Assembly: GCA_009602725.1 (NCBI GenBank)
Contig: WELB01000011.1
Coordinates: 611,597-625,776 of the forward strand
DNA from: Spirogloea muscicola
Taxonomy: Eukaryota > Streptophyta > Zygnematophyceae > Spirogloeales > Spirogloeaceae
Direction of reading: 5' to 3'
DNA: 14,180 nt
The notes beneath the pieces are model-generated. The model searched no databases, was not told the DNA's origin, and was given only the letters and a program-made list of their open reading frames with translations. Of this stretch, positions 1 to 9,116 are shown in pieces. Position 1 is the first letter of the stretch; every line of letters begins with the position of its first letter. The translations under genes and the position numbers were made by a program.

Positions 1-2
1 CC

Positions 3-239
3 GGCGGAGCAGCCCGATCGCAGGCTCGCGGCGGTTGCGGTCTGCACGCAGCGTCGCCGGCGCCGCTGGCGAGGCGGCTACGGCCGGCAGCGGCCTGCGG
101 CGGAGAGCGGGGCCTCGGCGACCGCCGCGTGGTGCTGGACGGGTCCTGCGCGAGATGGAGCCGGCTCTTCCGCGGCTGCCAGTCCGGTCCTCGCTCGCGG
201 GCTCGTCTGGCGGCCCGTCGGAGGCGCTCCGCCACCGTG
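3..239 (+). other. In-frame upstream extension of PFK exon 1, possible targeting peptide
   Basis: The reading frame of PFK exon 1 has no stop from position 3 to the ATG at 240, and no ATG lies in that frame before 240. The implied 79 residues are rich in Arg, Ala, Ser and Gly, with few acidic residues, which is the composition of a plastid transit peptide. Either the true start lies left of the window and this is an N-terminal leader, or this is GC-rich 5'UTR that is open by chance. The sequence alone does not decide. Confidence 0.35.
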
Positions 240-3200
240 ATGGAGTGCAGGACGATTGAAGGCCACTGTGTGGCCACCTTGGATGACGTTCCCCACCTTT
301 CCGACTGGCTGCCAGACTTGCCGGTGCGACAGCGACACAAGTTTTCAACTTAGCACAATCCATCTTGATAGACAGCGACTACAATCACTTTGAAATGTTC
401 ATATAACAACATCTTGGTGCGCAGTGATACACATTCTCACTGATGTAGTAGGCGCACTTGGCAGAGATACAGCAATCCTCTGCACGACAATCCGGCTTAT
501 GCAGCAGTGAGGTGTGTCTTCTTTTTCTTTCATGGACAAGCTTGTGCTTGTGTTGCCAAATGCGGTGCTAGTGCAGCTGGGAAAGTATTCCCAGTGCTGA
601 CGTGAGCTTCCTACGGAGTATTTAAAGCAATGACACTACAGCTACAGCTACAGCTACACCTCTTGTCCCGACAGTGGGGGCCTGCAGGCACCGTGAATGA
701 CAAGCTGGCTTGTGACACCTTCTGAAAAGGAGTGTAGCATGTGTAACCTGTACATGCTGGGACTGGGGCTGGTCAGCTGCAGCCACTGTCCCTTTTAAAG
801 AACTCTCTCGATTCAGTTCTCAAATTGGTTCCTAGATGAGCTCCACTTGGAATTCTGACACAGCAACTCTTCCATCACGCCTGGACCTGTTCCTCTGTCA
901 CAAACTAAGTCGTGATAGCTCAGGTGTTTTCGCTCATGACGTGTTGTCACAGGCAGTGGTTTGTGGAGGAAGACGATGTCGTAGCAGAGAAAGTAAGCTT
1001 CCTTCTGAAATCCCCGCAAGACCTGCTGACAGAGAACCTTGTGCAAAGTCTCTGAGAACACTAGCAAGTATGCTGGCTTACATTGGCGTGCCTAAAAGAG
1101 GCTTTGAAGTTGAATTAGCAGTTATGAGCTTCGCCACAGACAGTGTGGTGATTATGTAAACACGTCTGCACAATGCCCATCAGCCCTTCATGATCCTCAT
1201 TGCTTCGCCAATGCAGGTGGTTGTGAAAATCGATAGTCCGTGGGAAGGTGTGCACTTTCGTAGAGCAGGACCTCGGGAGGAGGTGTGTGCCTGCTTGCAC
1301 ACTTGCATTGCTTGTTGTGCACTTGGAATACATTGCACCACATCATTAGAAGAAGCGTAAGAATAGCTGTGTTAGGAGCTTACAACAGCAACACAAGCAG
1401 CATTGCTTACACTCATGAGGTCTCTCATTTGGTCCCATCTTGTATTGATCAATGAGGTTTGCTTCCTAGCTGCAGCTTATCAGTAAAATAGGTGCAGCAG
1501 AGGCTCATGAATCGAAGGCAGACGCTGTGCTGCATTCTTGCCCCAACTGCTCACTGCCACCCTGGCATGGCCGTTCCTGCTCAACTCTCCGTGCTGCAGA
1601 TAGTGTTCAAGGGCGAGGAGGTGAAAGCTGCCATTGTGACTTGCGGGGGTCTATGTCCTGGCCTCAATACTGTCATCAGGGAGATTGTTTGTGGGTTATG
1701 GACTCAGTATGGTGTTCGTGACATCCTGGGCATTGATGTAAGCAGTCAGCTTGAGCACTTATTATACTTTGATTCAGTGGTGACAACCAGCCCTTATCCC
1801 TGTGTGTCGCACTTTTTGAACCAGGCCAATGACAGGGTCAATCCCCTACCCAGATGTGCAGCTGTTGTCTCACTTGTTGAGCAGGCCTGTGAGAGAGGTG
1901 CATTCAAGGGTACTTGGACCACTAGGTTTTCTCACCAGAACCCACAGTCCTCTGCATTCGAGGTCCCACCCATGCAAGTTAGCATACCACCCTGTGCTGC
2001 AATTAGGTCCGCAGGTTGCTACATGGTCGCTCAGCACACTGTTGGATCTGATCACTCTTACCAACTGCTGTAGGGTGGATACCGAGGCTTCTATGCAAGG
2101 AATACCATCCAACTGACTCCAAAGACAGTCAGCGACATCCACAAGCGGGGCGGCACGCTGCTGGGAACCTCTCGAGGTGGACATGACCTTGATAAGATTG
2201 TCAACAGCATCCACGATCGAGGCATCAATCAGGTCAGTCTGTCCTTGAGGCAGTGTGCGCAGCATTATCCTTTCAGTGCATGTCAATCAGTCACCTTCGT
2301 AGGCATATCTCTTGCTTTCTGCAGGCGCGATCTTAGCCTGCTTGAGATGTAGTTTTAACACATCCATGAAAACACACTTTTGAGCAAGGCATGTGTGTCG
2401 CTTGTAAAGGTCTACATTATTGGCGGCGATGGAACTCAAAGAGGGGCTGCAGCTATTCACAAGGTAGGCAGATCTTTTCTATCTGGTGTACAATTTTGTC
2501 ACTGATCGCTATCTGTGCAGGCTACCTGTACATAAACTTCTGTGCCGTCTCAGTTGCTGGCAAATCTGTAGCTGACTTGGATTGACCTTATTCCTTGCTG
2601 TACAGGAGATAGTCAGGAGAGGTTTGAAAGTTGTTGTGGCTGGCATCCCAAAGACCATTGACAATGACATAGCGGTTAGCTCTGTGGAGAACTTGCAAGA
2701 CTGATTGATGTGGAGTGGTGCTCAAGAAGGACAATTGTTGTTGTAGTTCCTACTACTGACAGGAGTGCTTGTTACCCTGCACTGTGAACTTAAAGCCCTG
2801 AATCCTATCAAACAAGTCATTGGAACAGAGAGGGCCTGCACGTAGTTTATCACTCATCCCTTGTGGCTTTTCCTGTCTGACAGGTCATAGATAGATCATT
2901 TGGATTTGACACGGCAGTTGAGGAAGCACAGCGGGCAATCAATGCAGCTCACGTTGAGGCTGAAAGTGTGGCAAATGGAGTAGGCCTTGTCAAGCTTATG
3001 GGTCGTCATAGTGGTACGGGCTTCACCTTCTCCCAAACTTGAAGGCTCTTGACTTTCCTTCTGTTCTCTCTTCTGTTCTTGCAGAAGGATAAGCAATCAT
3101 ATCCTCTGCCTATTCCTATACCAGCATGTTTTGCATGAGAAAAGCTCTTAGCTCTTCTATGGCATTCATTCAGCTACATTGACTTGACCAAGTCGTGCTC

Positions 3201-5058
3201 TGCAGGCTACATAGCAATGCACGCCACGCTGGCTAGTCGCGATGTGGTAAGCTTGGAAGTAGCCGATGGCATGTTAAATGCAATGCGTCAGGCGCAAACG
3301 AGCAGTCAATCAAGCAGTAGAGTATCAGGCTTAAGCTTTTAGTGGTCCATAAGACTGATTGGAAGTACTTTCAGGATGAGGTAGGAAGCTTGCAAGTCAT
3401 GGAATCGTACCAATGGCAATTTCTCTCAAGAGTACTTCTGGATTGGCATTCAACAGTGGCAAGTTGACTTGCTCCCCCTCTTTGTGAACAGGACATCTGC
3501 CTCATCCCCGAGGTCCCCTTCTACATGGATGGTCCAGGGGGCCTCTGCGAGTTTGTCCGGGACAGGTTACATGAGAACCAGCACATGGTCATTGTGGTAG
3601 CTGAAGGAGCAGGCCAAGAGCTTGTGAAGTCATCAGTACCTGAAAATCAGTTGTTGGACGCTTCAGGCAACCTCCTGTTGCTTGATGTTGGCCTTTGGTT
3701 ATCCACACAGTTGAAGGCGAGCAACTACACAAGCTCACTTAGGCCAGCCTTTGATCTAGGTGGCTCATGCCAGCAGGATATGCCGTTGGCCAATGATCCT
3801 TGTAGCTGCACCTTGATATGTTACCACTGCTTCTAGCTGACCTTCCTTGCAACTACTTTCAAGCGTTTGCGGGCAGCTGATTTTGTCCTCTGCTGTGCAA
3901 CTGGCAGAATTACTGCAAGAGTTGTGGAGAGACCATCAATCTCAAATATATCGGTGAGATGCATTCCTTGCATCTTTCGGGCGAATGTGTCCTCATGACA
4001 ATCTTTGCTGGGGGCGAGTAGGTCCATGTTGTTGCTTTGTCATGCCTCACCTATGCTATGTTGTTGCCAAAGTTAACACCACTGACCACATCACTGTGTC
4101 ATCAGATCCAACTTACATGATTCGAGCAATTCCCAGCAATGCTTCGGACAATGTCTACTGCACATTGCTGGGGCACAGTGCCATACATGGTGCAATGGCT
4201 GGCTACACAGGTTTCACTGTGGGACCCGTGAACGGGCGCCATGCCTATATACCCATTGCAGTGAGTTAATCTGCTCTGATCTGATTGCACTTCAATGACC
4301 ATGCACATTTTGCTGTTAGCTTAAGCTTAAGCTTAAGCTTAAGCTTAAATGGCTGTCAGACTCTCAGCATGTTTAGAATTACACGTGTTGCACTATCTTG
4401 CATGCTGGGATACATCGCGTCTGCATTTGTATGAAGATAGGGCAGAGTTAGTTGCAGGCCACTTTAAACATGCAAGCCCCAACTCAAGCACACTCTCAAT
4501 GGTGATCATGACAGCGCGTCACAGAGACGCAGAACAAGGTGAACATAAGGGATCGCATGTGGGCGCGACTTATGTCATCCACAAATCAGCCCAGCTTTGA
4601 GAAGTATGATCAGGTGGGTACAGAGGGCTTACCAGTGCGCCCAGGGTTTGTCTCTTGTGGCAGGAACTGATGTGCATCTTGTAACAGTAATCTTGAAAGC
4701 CGTTGCGTTTGTTGTTGCCGTCGTTTGGGATGTGCTCCTTATGTATCCATCAAAGACTTGGTGTCCAGATAAATCACAAGGCTCGATCTCTATTTGGTCA
4801 TCTTCCTCACGAGATACTTGACTTTGTCGAAGTTCTTCAGCCTTATGTGTGGCTGCTGCTTGTACCCGACAGGTCATGCGAGAAAAGGCTGCACTCAAGT
4901 CGAGCGTCAATGGATCATCGCATGTAATTGGCAATGGGTCAATGTTCGGCAGCCAGCAGTCCAAGGAGACAAGTGTCCTGCAGGTCACTCCGGAATTTCA
5001 GGAGCAAGCTGATGTTGGCAGCAGCAAGTCGGCATCTGAAGCCGAGGCCGCCGCCTGA
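240..5058 (+). CDS. PFK: Plant-type ATP-dependent 6-phosphofructokinase, 15 exons
   Basis: Phosphorylates fructose 6-phosphate to fructose 1,6-bisphosphate, the committed step of glycolysis. Exons, all phase-consistent: 240-323, 465-511, 953-992, 1217-1282, 1600-1737, 2074-2232, 2410-2463, 2606-2674, 2884-3013, 3206-3246, 3492-3716, 3908-3953, 4106-4260, 4515-4613, 4873-5058; total 1539 nt, 512 residues, stop TGA at 5056. Visible family motifs, numbered from the ATG at 240: [13 protein letters not shown] near the N-terminus, Gly-rich GGLCPGLN (95-102), GGDGT (183-187), PKTIDND (211-217, catalytic Asp215), MGRHSG (258-263), IPE (281-283), and a conserved tail ending [12 protein letters not shown]. 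Gly186 and Lys212 form the Gly104/Lys124 pair (E. coli numbering) known from plant ATP-dependent enzymes; pyrophosphate-dependent enzymes carry Asp at the first site. All introns are GT-AG except intron 11 (GC-AG). The last exon adds a Ser/Ala/Glu-rich tail of about 60 residues that I do not recognise. Identity is near certain; the start is not, because the frame is open upstream to the window edge. Confidence 0.93.
636..658. repeat. Short CTACAG tandem repeat in PFK intron 2
   Basis: Three and a partial fourth copies of the hexamer CTACAG lie inside intron 2 (512-952), the longest intron of the gene. This is a simple microsatellite with no visible function. Confidence 0.6.
3717..3907 (+). 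other. GC-AG intron 11 of PFK
   Basis: Exon 11 must end with the codon AAG at 3714-3716, because the protein continues from QLK directly to the [15 protein letters not shown] segment in exon 12 (3908-3953). The next bases are GCGAGC, a GC donor. The acceptor at 3906-3907 follows a pyrimidine-rich stretch. Both flanking exons are phase 0. The only good GT donor further on (after 3766) would leave phase 1 and break the frame. The intron is 191 nt, and reading through it in frame reaches TAG at 3834. Confidence 0.75.
4321..4348. repeat. TTAAGC hexamer array in PFK intron 13
   Basis: Four perfect copies of TTAAGC followed by TTAA lie 60 bp inside intron 13 (4261-4514). The array is made of overlapping palindromes (AAGCTT, CTTAAG), so it can fold on itself. 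No coding role. Confidence 0.85.
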
Positions 5059-6287
5059 CACATAAAGCTGAACCGGCAGGCAGCTGTATCTGAAGCGGAT
5101 GCTCGTCCAATTTGGCGCGTTCCATATAAGCTCGTTGTAGGAGGAGCTGTCTCCTACCTACTTGCGAACTCTCTGTACAATTAGGGTTGTTCCACCTTCG
5201 GCCTGTCACATCATGGAGGAGTCGTTGCTCTTACACTGAGGGTTAGAACTCAAGGTCATCTCTGGTGTGTGTGGAGTTGTGTTCTGCTTTGGTCGGCAAG
5301 AAACATTCAGAGTATTGTAAGTGCTACTTACAAGGACTTCTTGTGCACTCTGTGAAATCTGGCGCTTGTTAGACAATTACTATTGTCTACAAAGCTGGAG
5401 CTGCTTTTGTGAATGTGAAGTATGGCCACCTTAAAGAGCTGCAAAGCGGGTCATAAATGCTTGCAAACTATCCTAAAGCTAGTCAAGCGTTTATCTAAAT
5501 GTTTGTACACAATAGTGCCGTGCCTGAGAGATTTTTGTGGGCTATCCTGCTTGCCCGGCTGGAAAATGCTGATGTCGCCCTTCTCGTTAGACACATGTAC
5601 ACTTGACAAACATCCATAAGGCTTGAGCTGATGCCAATCTGCAGTGAACGTGGTGCGGCACCAGACTGTATGCGGCAGTTCGTGCTGCCTGAGGAGGGGT
5701 GAGGTCGCGCATGAAGAGGTGAGAGCCTGCCGCGCTGGAGTCAGCCTACTCCCCGTGCTAACATCGGGACACAGTGCTGCGCGAGAGTCGGTGCAGGAGC
5801 TCGAGCCACCAAAGGATCTAGTGGAGGGCGATGGCTGGATTTGGCCAGCCCAGAAATGAACGAACAAAGTTCACAGGGAGCCAGAAAAGCGCTGAAGCAC
5901 ACAGCGACTCAAGTGGGCGCTGGGTGCTCAATGACCCCTGTAGAGCAGCCGAGCCGCAGGTCAGAGAAAGTAGTCTCCGGATAGCGAGTCGCCTGTCTAC
6001 AGTCACAGCCACAGAGGCCACAGCCATTGCCTTCCGTTGAAAGAGCTGTTACATAGAGTCTAACTCTATAATGACAGCCGTTTGCAAGGCTGGGGCTGGT
6101 GGGGGTGAGGATCGTGGAGGCGTATTGCCAGGTCGGCAGATTCTTTTGTCCCCGGCCGTCCCGTCGAGAAGACGGCGCCTCTTGGCCACCCCCCGTTTCC
6201 TTGACGGCTGGCAGTAACCCCATTCCCCTCCAATTTCCCGTTCCCCCTCCCCCGACCGCACAGCGCGCCGCGTTCCCGGCGCAAGCC

Positions 6288-6289
<2 letters not shown>
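5059..6289. other. Spacer: PFK 3' region and UBC2 upstream region
   Basis: About 1.2 kb between the PFK stop and the repeat that abuts the UBC2 start. The open frames here on either strand have no recognisable motifs or exon-like splice borders, so I call no gene. The left part should hold the PFK 3'UTR, with TGTAA at 5316. The right part (about 6060-6289) becomes GC- and pyrimidine-rich and probably holds the UBC2 promoter and 5'UTR. A weak TATA-like CTATAATG lies at 6064-6071. Confidence 0.6.
5316..5320 (+). terminator. Candidate polyadenylation signal TGTAA for PFK
   Basis: TGTAA is the usual polyadenylation signal in chlorophyte algae. This copy lies 258 nt after the PFK stop. A 5-mer occurs often by chance, and the lineage is not established, so this is only a candidate. 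Confidence 0.25.

Positions 6290-6319
<30 letters not shown>
6290..6319 (+). repeat. (GGC)10 trinucleotide repeat at the UBC2 start codon
   Basis: Ten uninterrupted GGC units end one base before the UBC2 ATG at 6321. The repeat lies in the 5'UTR if translation starts at that ATG. In the frame of the ATG it would read as a poly-alanine run, and that frame stays open upstream, but no in-frame ATG exists there. Repeats like this form stable structures and could slow initiation. Confidence 0.9.
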
Positions 6320-6320
6320 C

Positions 6321-7865
6321 ATGTCGACGCCGTCGCGGAAGCGGCTGATGCGCGACTTCAAGCGGCTGCAGAACGACCCGCCGGCGGGCATCAGCGGCGC
6401 GCCGCAGGAGAACAACATCATGACCTGGAACGCCGTCATCTTCGGGTGCGCCGCCGCCGCCGCGGCCTGCGCCATGGCCCCGCGTTCTCCGCCGCGCCCT
6501 GCGCCGCGTTCTCTGACGCGTCCTGCGCTGCCGCCTCCGCGGTCCCCTGNCCCCTGTCTCTCTTGCCGCCGGCTGAGGGTCCGGAGACAAATATATTGGA
6601 GAGGATAGAGAGAGGATTCGAACCCCCGACCCCTAGGCTGTGTGCCGCTCCTCAGACTCTTTGCCTCCGGCGCCTCCAGCAATGTGCTGCTGTCGCAGCA
6701 AGACGTAGTCGCAGCCGCTCGCCGCCCACCGCACAGTGGGCCGCCGCTGTGCTCCGACGTTCTCGCTGAGAATTGAGTTCTAGAAGGGCTTCCCGCTTAG
6801 ATGCTTTCAGCAATTCTGCCATACCAACAAGCTCGTGAGAAAGCTGTGCAAAATGGAGTCGCTGGTTTCCCGCGAGCCCGGTCCTCACGCCCACCTTGGC
6901 CGCCGCGAGCAGGCACTTTCAAGCTGACGCTCCAGTTCACGGAGGACTATCCGAACAAGCCGCCGACGGTCCGCTTCGTCTCCAAGATGTTCCATCCCAA
7001 CAGTGAGCGCCCCTCGGGCGTCTGGCCTGCTGCGCCAGCTCCCTCACAGTGGCACACTTGCTGCTTGTGCTGCATCATGCACGATCCCAAAATCTGGGCC
7101 CCGCTAGCCCCCTTATAGGCCAGAGCCTTCAGTCCAGGAGTGTCCTCGCTTGCATGGGCTTCATCCTGCTGTCGGCTGGTCGCAAGACTTTACCCTACTG
7201 AAAGGCTGATTGCTTGACAAATCTTTGAACCTCAGTTGTCAACAGCGTTTGTGGAGGTGGAAGCAAAGGGGCAGGGGGTGTCTTGGTTGCAGCCAATTGG
7301 TGCCAGAGCTGGGCGTGACAACAGATTTTCTGTGTTGTCGCAGTCTATGCAGATGGGAGCATCTGTCTAGACATTCTCCAGAACCAGTGGAGCCCCATCT
7401 ACGACGTAGCTGCCATCCTCACCTCCATACAGGTGCTCAGGGTAGCACCTTGAACAACCTCTCAGCATTGGATTGCTTGTCATTCCATCTCTGCTTTGTT
7501 GGCGAGGCAAATCACAAAGAGAGGCAGCAGAGCCTGGCTGTCACGTTTGGCACAGAGTTTTCTTGTGAGATGCTTGCGAGAGTGCACGCTGTGACGTGCA
7601 AGCCAGGTGTCATGTGACTGACACACAGCCCCGTAGTTTGCAACCTGCATTGCGACAAAGCCGAGGTGATTGCAGGGGAGTGCATGCATTGATGACCTCA
7701 CCCCCAATAGTTCTGGACATTGGTGATGTCTGCCAGTCGCTCCTCTGCGACCCCAATCCAAACTCCCCTGCCAACTCGGAGGCCGCCCGAATGTACAGCG
7801 AGAACCGCCGTGAGTACAACCGGCGGGTGCGGGATGTGGTCGAGCAGAGCTGGACGGCAGATTGA
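6321..7865 (+). CDS. UBC2: RAD6/UBC2-class ubiquitin-conjugating enzyme E2, one exon missing
   Basis: Accepts ubiquitin from E1 on a catalytic Cys and passes it on with RING-type E3s. RAD6-class E2s act in histone H2B monoubiquitination (with Bre1/HUB), post-replication repair and N-degron turnover. Visible exons: 6321-6445 ([17 protein letters not shown] to NAVIF and two bases of Gly42), 6913-7002 ([18 protein letters not shown] to HPN), 7344-7432 ([15 protein letters not shown], catalytic Cys88, to TSIQ), 7737-7865 ([18 protein letters not shown] to SWTAD, stop TGA). The visible coding length is 433 nt; the family's 152 residues plus stop need 459. The 26 missing bases encode the end of Gly42 to the start of Gly51, normally PDDTPWDGG, and direct splicing of exon 1 to the next visible exon is out of frame. 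No sequence in 6446-6912 can encode TGG followed by Asp/Glu and Gly. An N at 6550 lies in this gap, so an assembly defect is more likely than a broken gene. Confidence 0.95.
6550..6550. other. Ambiguous base N, probable assembly junction
   Basis: The only N in the window. The same six bases, CCCCTG, lie directly on both sides of it, as expected when two contig ends are abutted instead of merged. It falls in the stretch where a 26-nt UBC2 exon should be. Confidence 0.7.
6611..6627 (-). other. tRNA T-arm / B-box-like segment in a UBC2 intron
   Basis: Read on the minus strand, this is a 5-bp stem (two G-U pairs) around the loop TTCGAAT and contains GGTTCGAATCC, an exact match to the Pol III B-box consensus. 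No matching acceptor stem is present at the right distance upstream, and I find no convincing A box, so it is not an intact tRNA. A tRNA-derived SINE or a decayed tRNA are both possible. Confidence 0.4.
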
Positions 7866-8614
7866 ACGAGCTCCACGGCCGTGCCTCGAAAGCGCTAGGT
7901 GCCGAATCTCGGTTTGAGTTAGAATGCCTACACACCACCATAAATTGAAGCTGGCTGTTGGTCAAGCACCCTGGCTATTGGCCCCACTGCAGGCAGCGCT
8001 TGTCATCCGCTTCACACGTCAAACTCAGGCGCCAGCCGTCGTGGTGTGCATGGCAGCCGCTCATCGTGCGCAGCGCACTCCCCCCCTTTAGCTCAAGGTG
8101 CAGCTTCTCCTCCAGTCAACCACCTGCGGGTGCACCCCGGGCACCACATTGCTGCCTGGTGGGCTCCACTTTGTCACTTATGCTCTGTCTCCAGCACAAT
8201 TGTTAACGGTCTCCGTGACGCTCTGGTGGCCTTGCCTTTAAAATACTTGGACATTCGCGTAGTCCTTGTTTGCTTGGAGTCCTGATTGACCATCCTTGTT
8301 TTTCTGCTTCTTGAGCTTGCTCATTTGCACACATTGCTTATAGAGCTGCAGCTCTTTGTGCTGCACAAAGAGGCCCTCCGGAGTAGAAGCCAGGTCTCTG
8401 CATACGCAAGGCATTGCAGCTACTCATACCTTTCAAGCACAGCCACACCGTATCAAGTGCCACATGCCAACACTATTGGCTCAGTGCAATGTTTATTGTC
8501 ATAGGAGTGTCATATGAGTTACTGGAGCCAGGAGCTGCAGTGCTTCTCCAGATGCATTTGCAAGGTGGCCTGTCAGGTGCTGGCTGCCATACAGGCTTGA
8601 GCTTGTTAACGACA

Positions 8615-8623
8615 GGGGGGGGG
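8615..8623. repeat. Run of nine G
   Basis: A homopolymer of nine G in the spacer between convergent genes. Such runs are prone to sequencing length errors. No function is visible. Confidence 0.85.
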
Positions 8624-8858
8624 CACTTGCACTAGTTGCCGGAGCACCGAGGTGCCTGAACCACTCAGCACAGAGCAAGCTGCCGCACTCAACGGCCAGG
8701 GCAGGCTGAGCTTTGCACTCGAGGTAGTCCCCTTGACGAGATGATAATGTTGCTCCCGGGCTTCAACACAGCAGTTAGTGCGCTAGCAGTGTCCTACAGG
8801 GTTCTTTCTTTGTGTTATTGACGCAACACCCAGAAGGTGTCCCCATAAAATCAGAGAG

Positions 8859-8863
8859 TGTAA
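8859..8863 (+). terminator. Possible TGTAA polyadenylation signal for UBC2
   Basis: TGTAA about 1 kb after the UBC2 stop, near the middle of the convergent spacer. It is far for a 3'UTR end, though algal 3'UTRs can be long. Chance occurrence is quite possible. Confidence 0.15.
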
Positions 8864-8880
8864 TTGAAATTGGGGCGTAT

Positions 8881-8885
8881 TTACA
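8881..8885 (-). terminator. Candidate TGTAA polyadenylation signal for the U-box gene
   Basis: TTACA on the plus strand gives TGTAA on the minus strand, 232 nt after the stop of the U-box kinase gene. This spacing is similar to that of the TGTAA after PFK (258 nt). Candidate only. Confidence 0.25.
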
Positions 8886-9116
8886 TTCGTCTGCACACTC
8901 ACTATGCCTTTTACCAGCAGGCCGCCTTTGCAGGCACACGGTGGCGGAGAGATTAATGTTGCACTATATGCTTGATATGCCTTCGTACAGTCAAGGAATC
9001 TGTGTAGACCAAAGCGGCGGGAAACTATGTACAGGCTGGGGTCAGGGGCTGCATATACATGGTATAAGGGGCCCATCACTGGCGGTGATGGGATGGATTA
9101 GCGGCCACTGCCACCC

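Larger units (their letters stand above)
7866..9116. other. Spacer between convergent gene ends
   Basis: About 1.25 kb between the UBC2 stop and the stop of the minus-strand U-box gene. It should hold both 3'UTRs. Open frames here show no protein motifs, so I call no gene. Items seen: ATAAAT at about 7941, 75 nt after the UBC2 stop; a run of nine G at 8615-8623; and TGTAA on each strand at 8859 and 8881. Confidence 0.6.

Noticed and set aside
3717-3836. PFK exon 11 reading on to the stop at 3834
   Set aside because: The in-frame extension has no similarity to the family, while the conserved protein continues in phase at 3908.
5422-5867. Open frames on both strands in the spacer after PFK
   Set aside because: No recognisable motifs, no conserved splice borders and no coding-like pattern.
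6595-6680. Intact tRNA gene on the minus strand
   Set aside because: The T-arm is good, but no sequence about 72 nt upstream of the implied 3' end pairs with the acceptor strand, and no anticodon arm is evident.
5909-6682. Long minus-strand open frames (257 and 174 codons) over the UBC2 first exon
   Set aside because: They run antisense to clear UBC2 exon 1 and through the (GGC)10 repeat and the N. They contain no domain motifs, and GC-rich DNA gives long open antisense frames.
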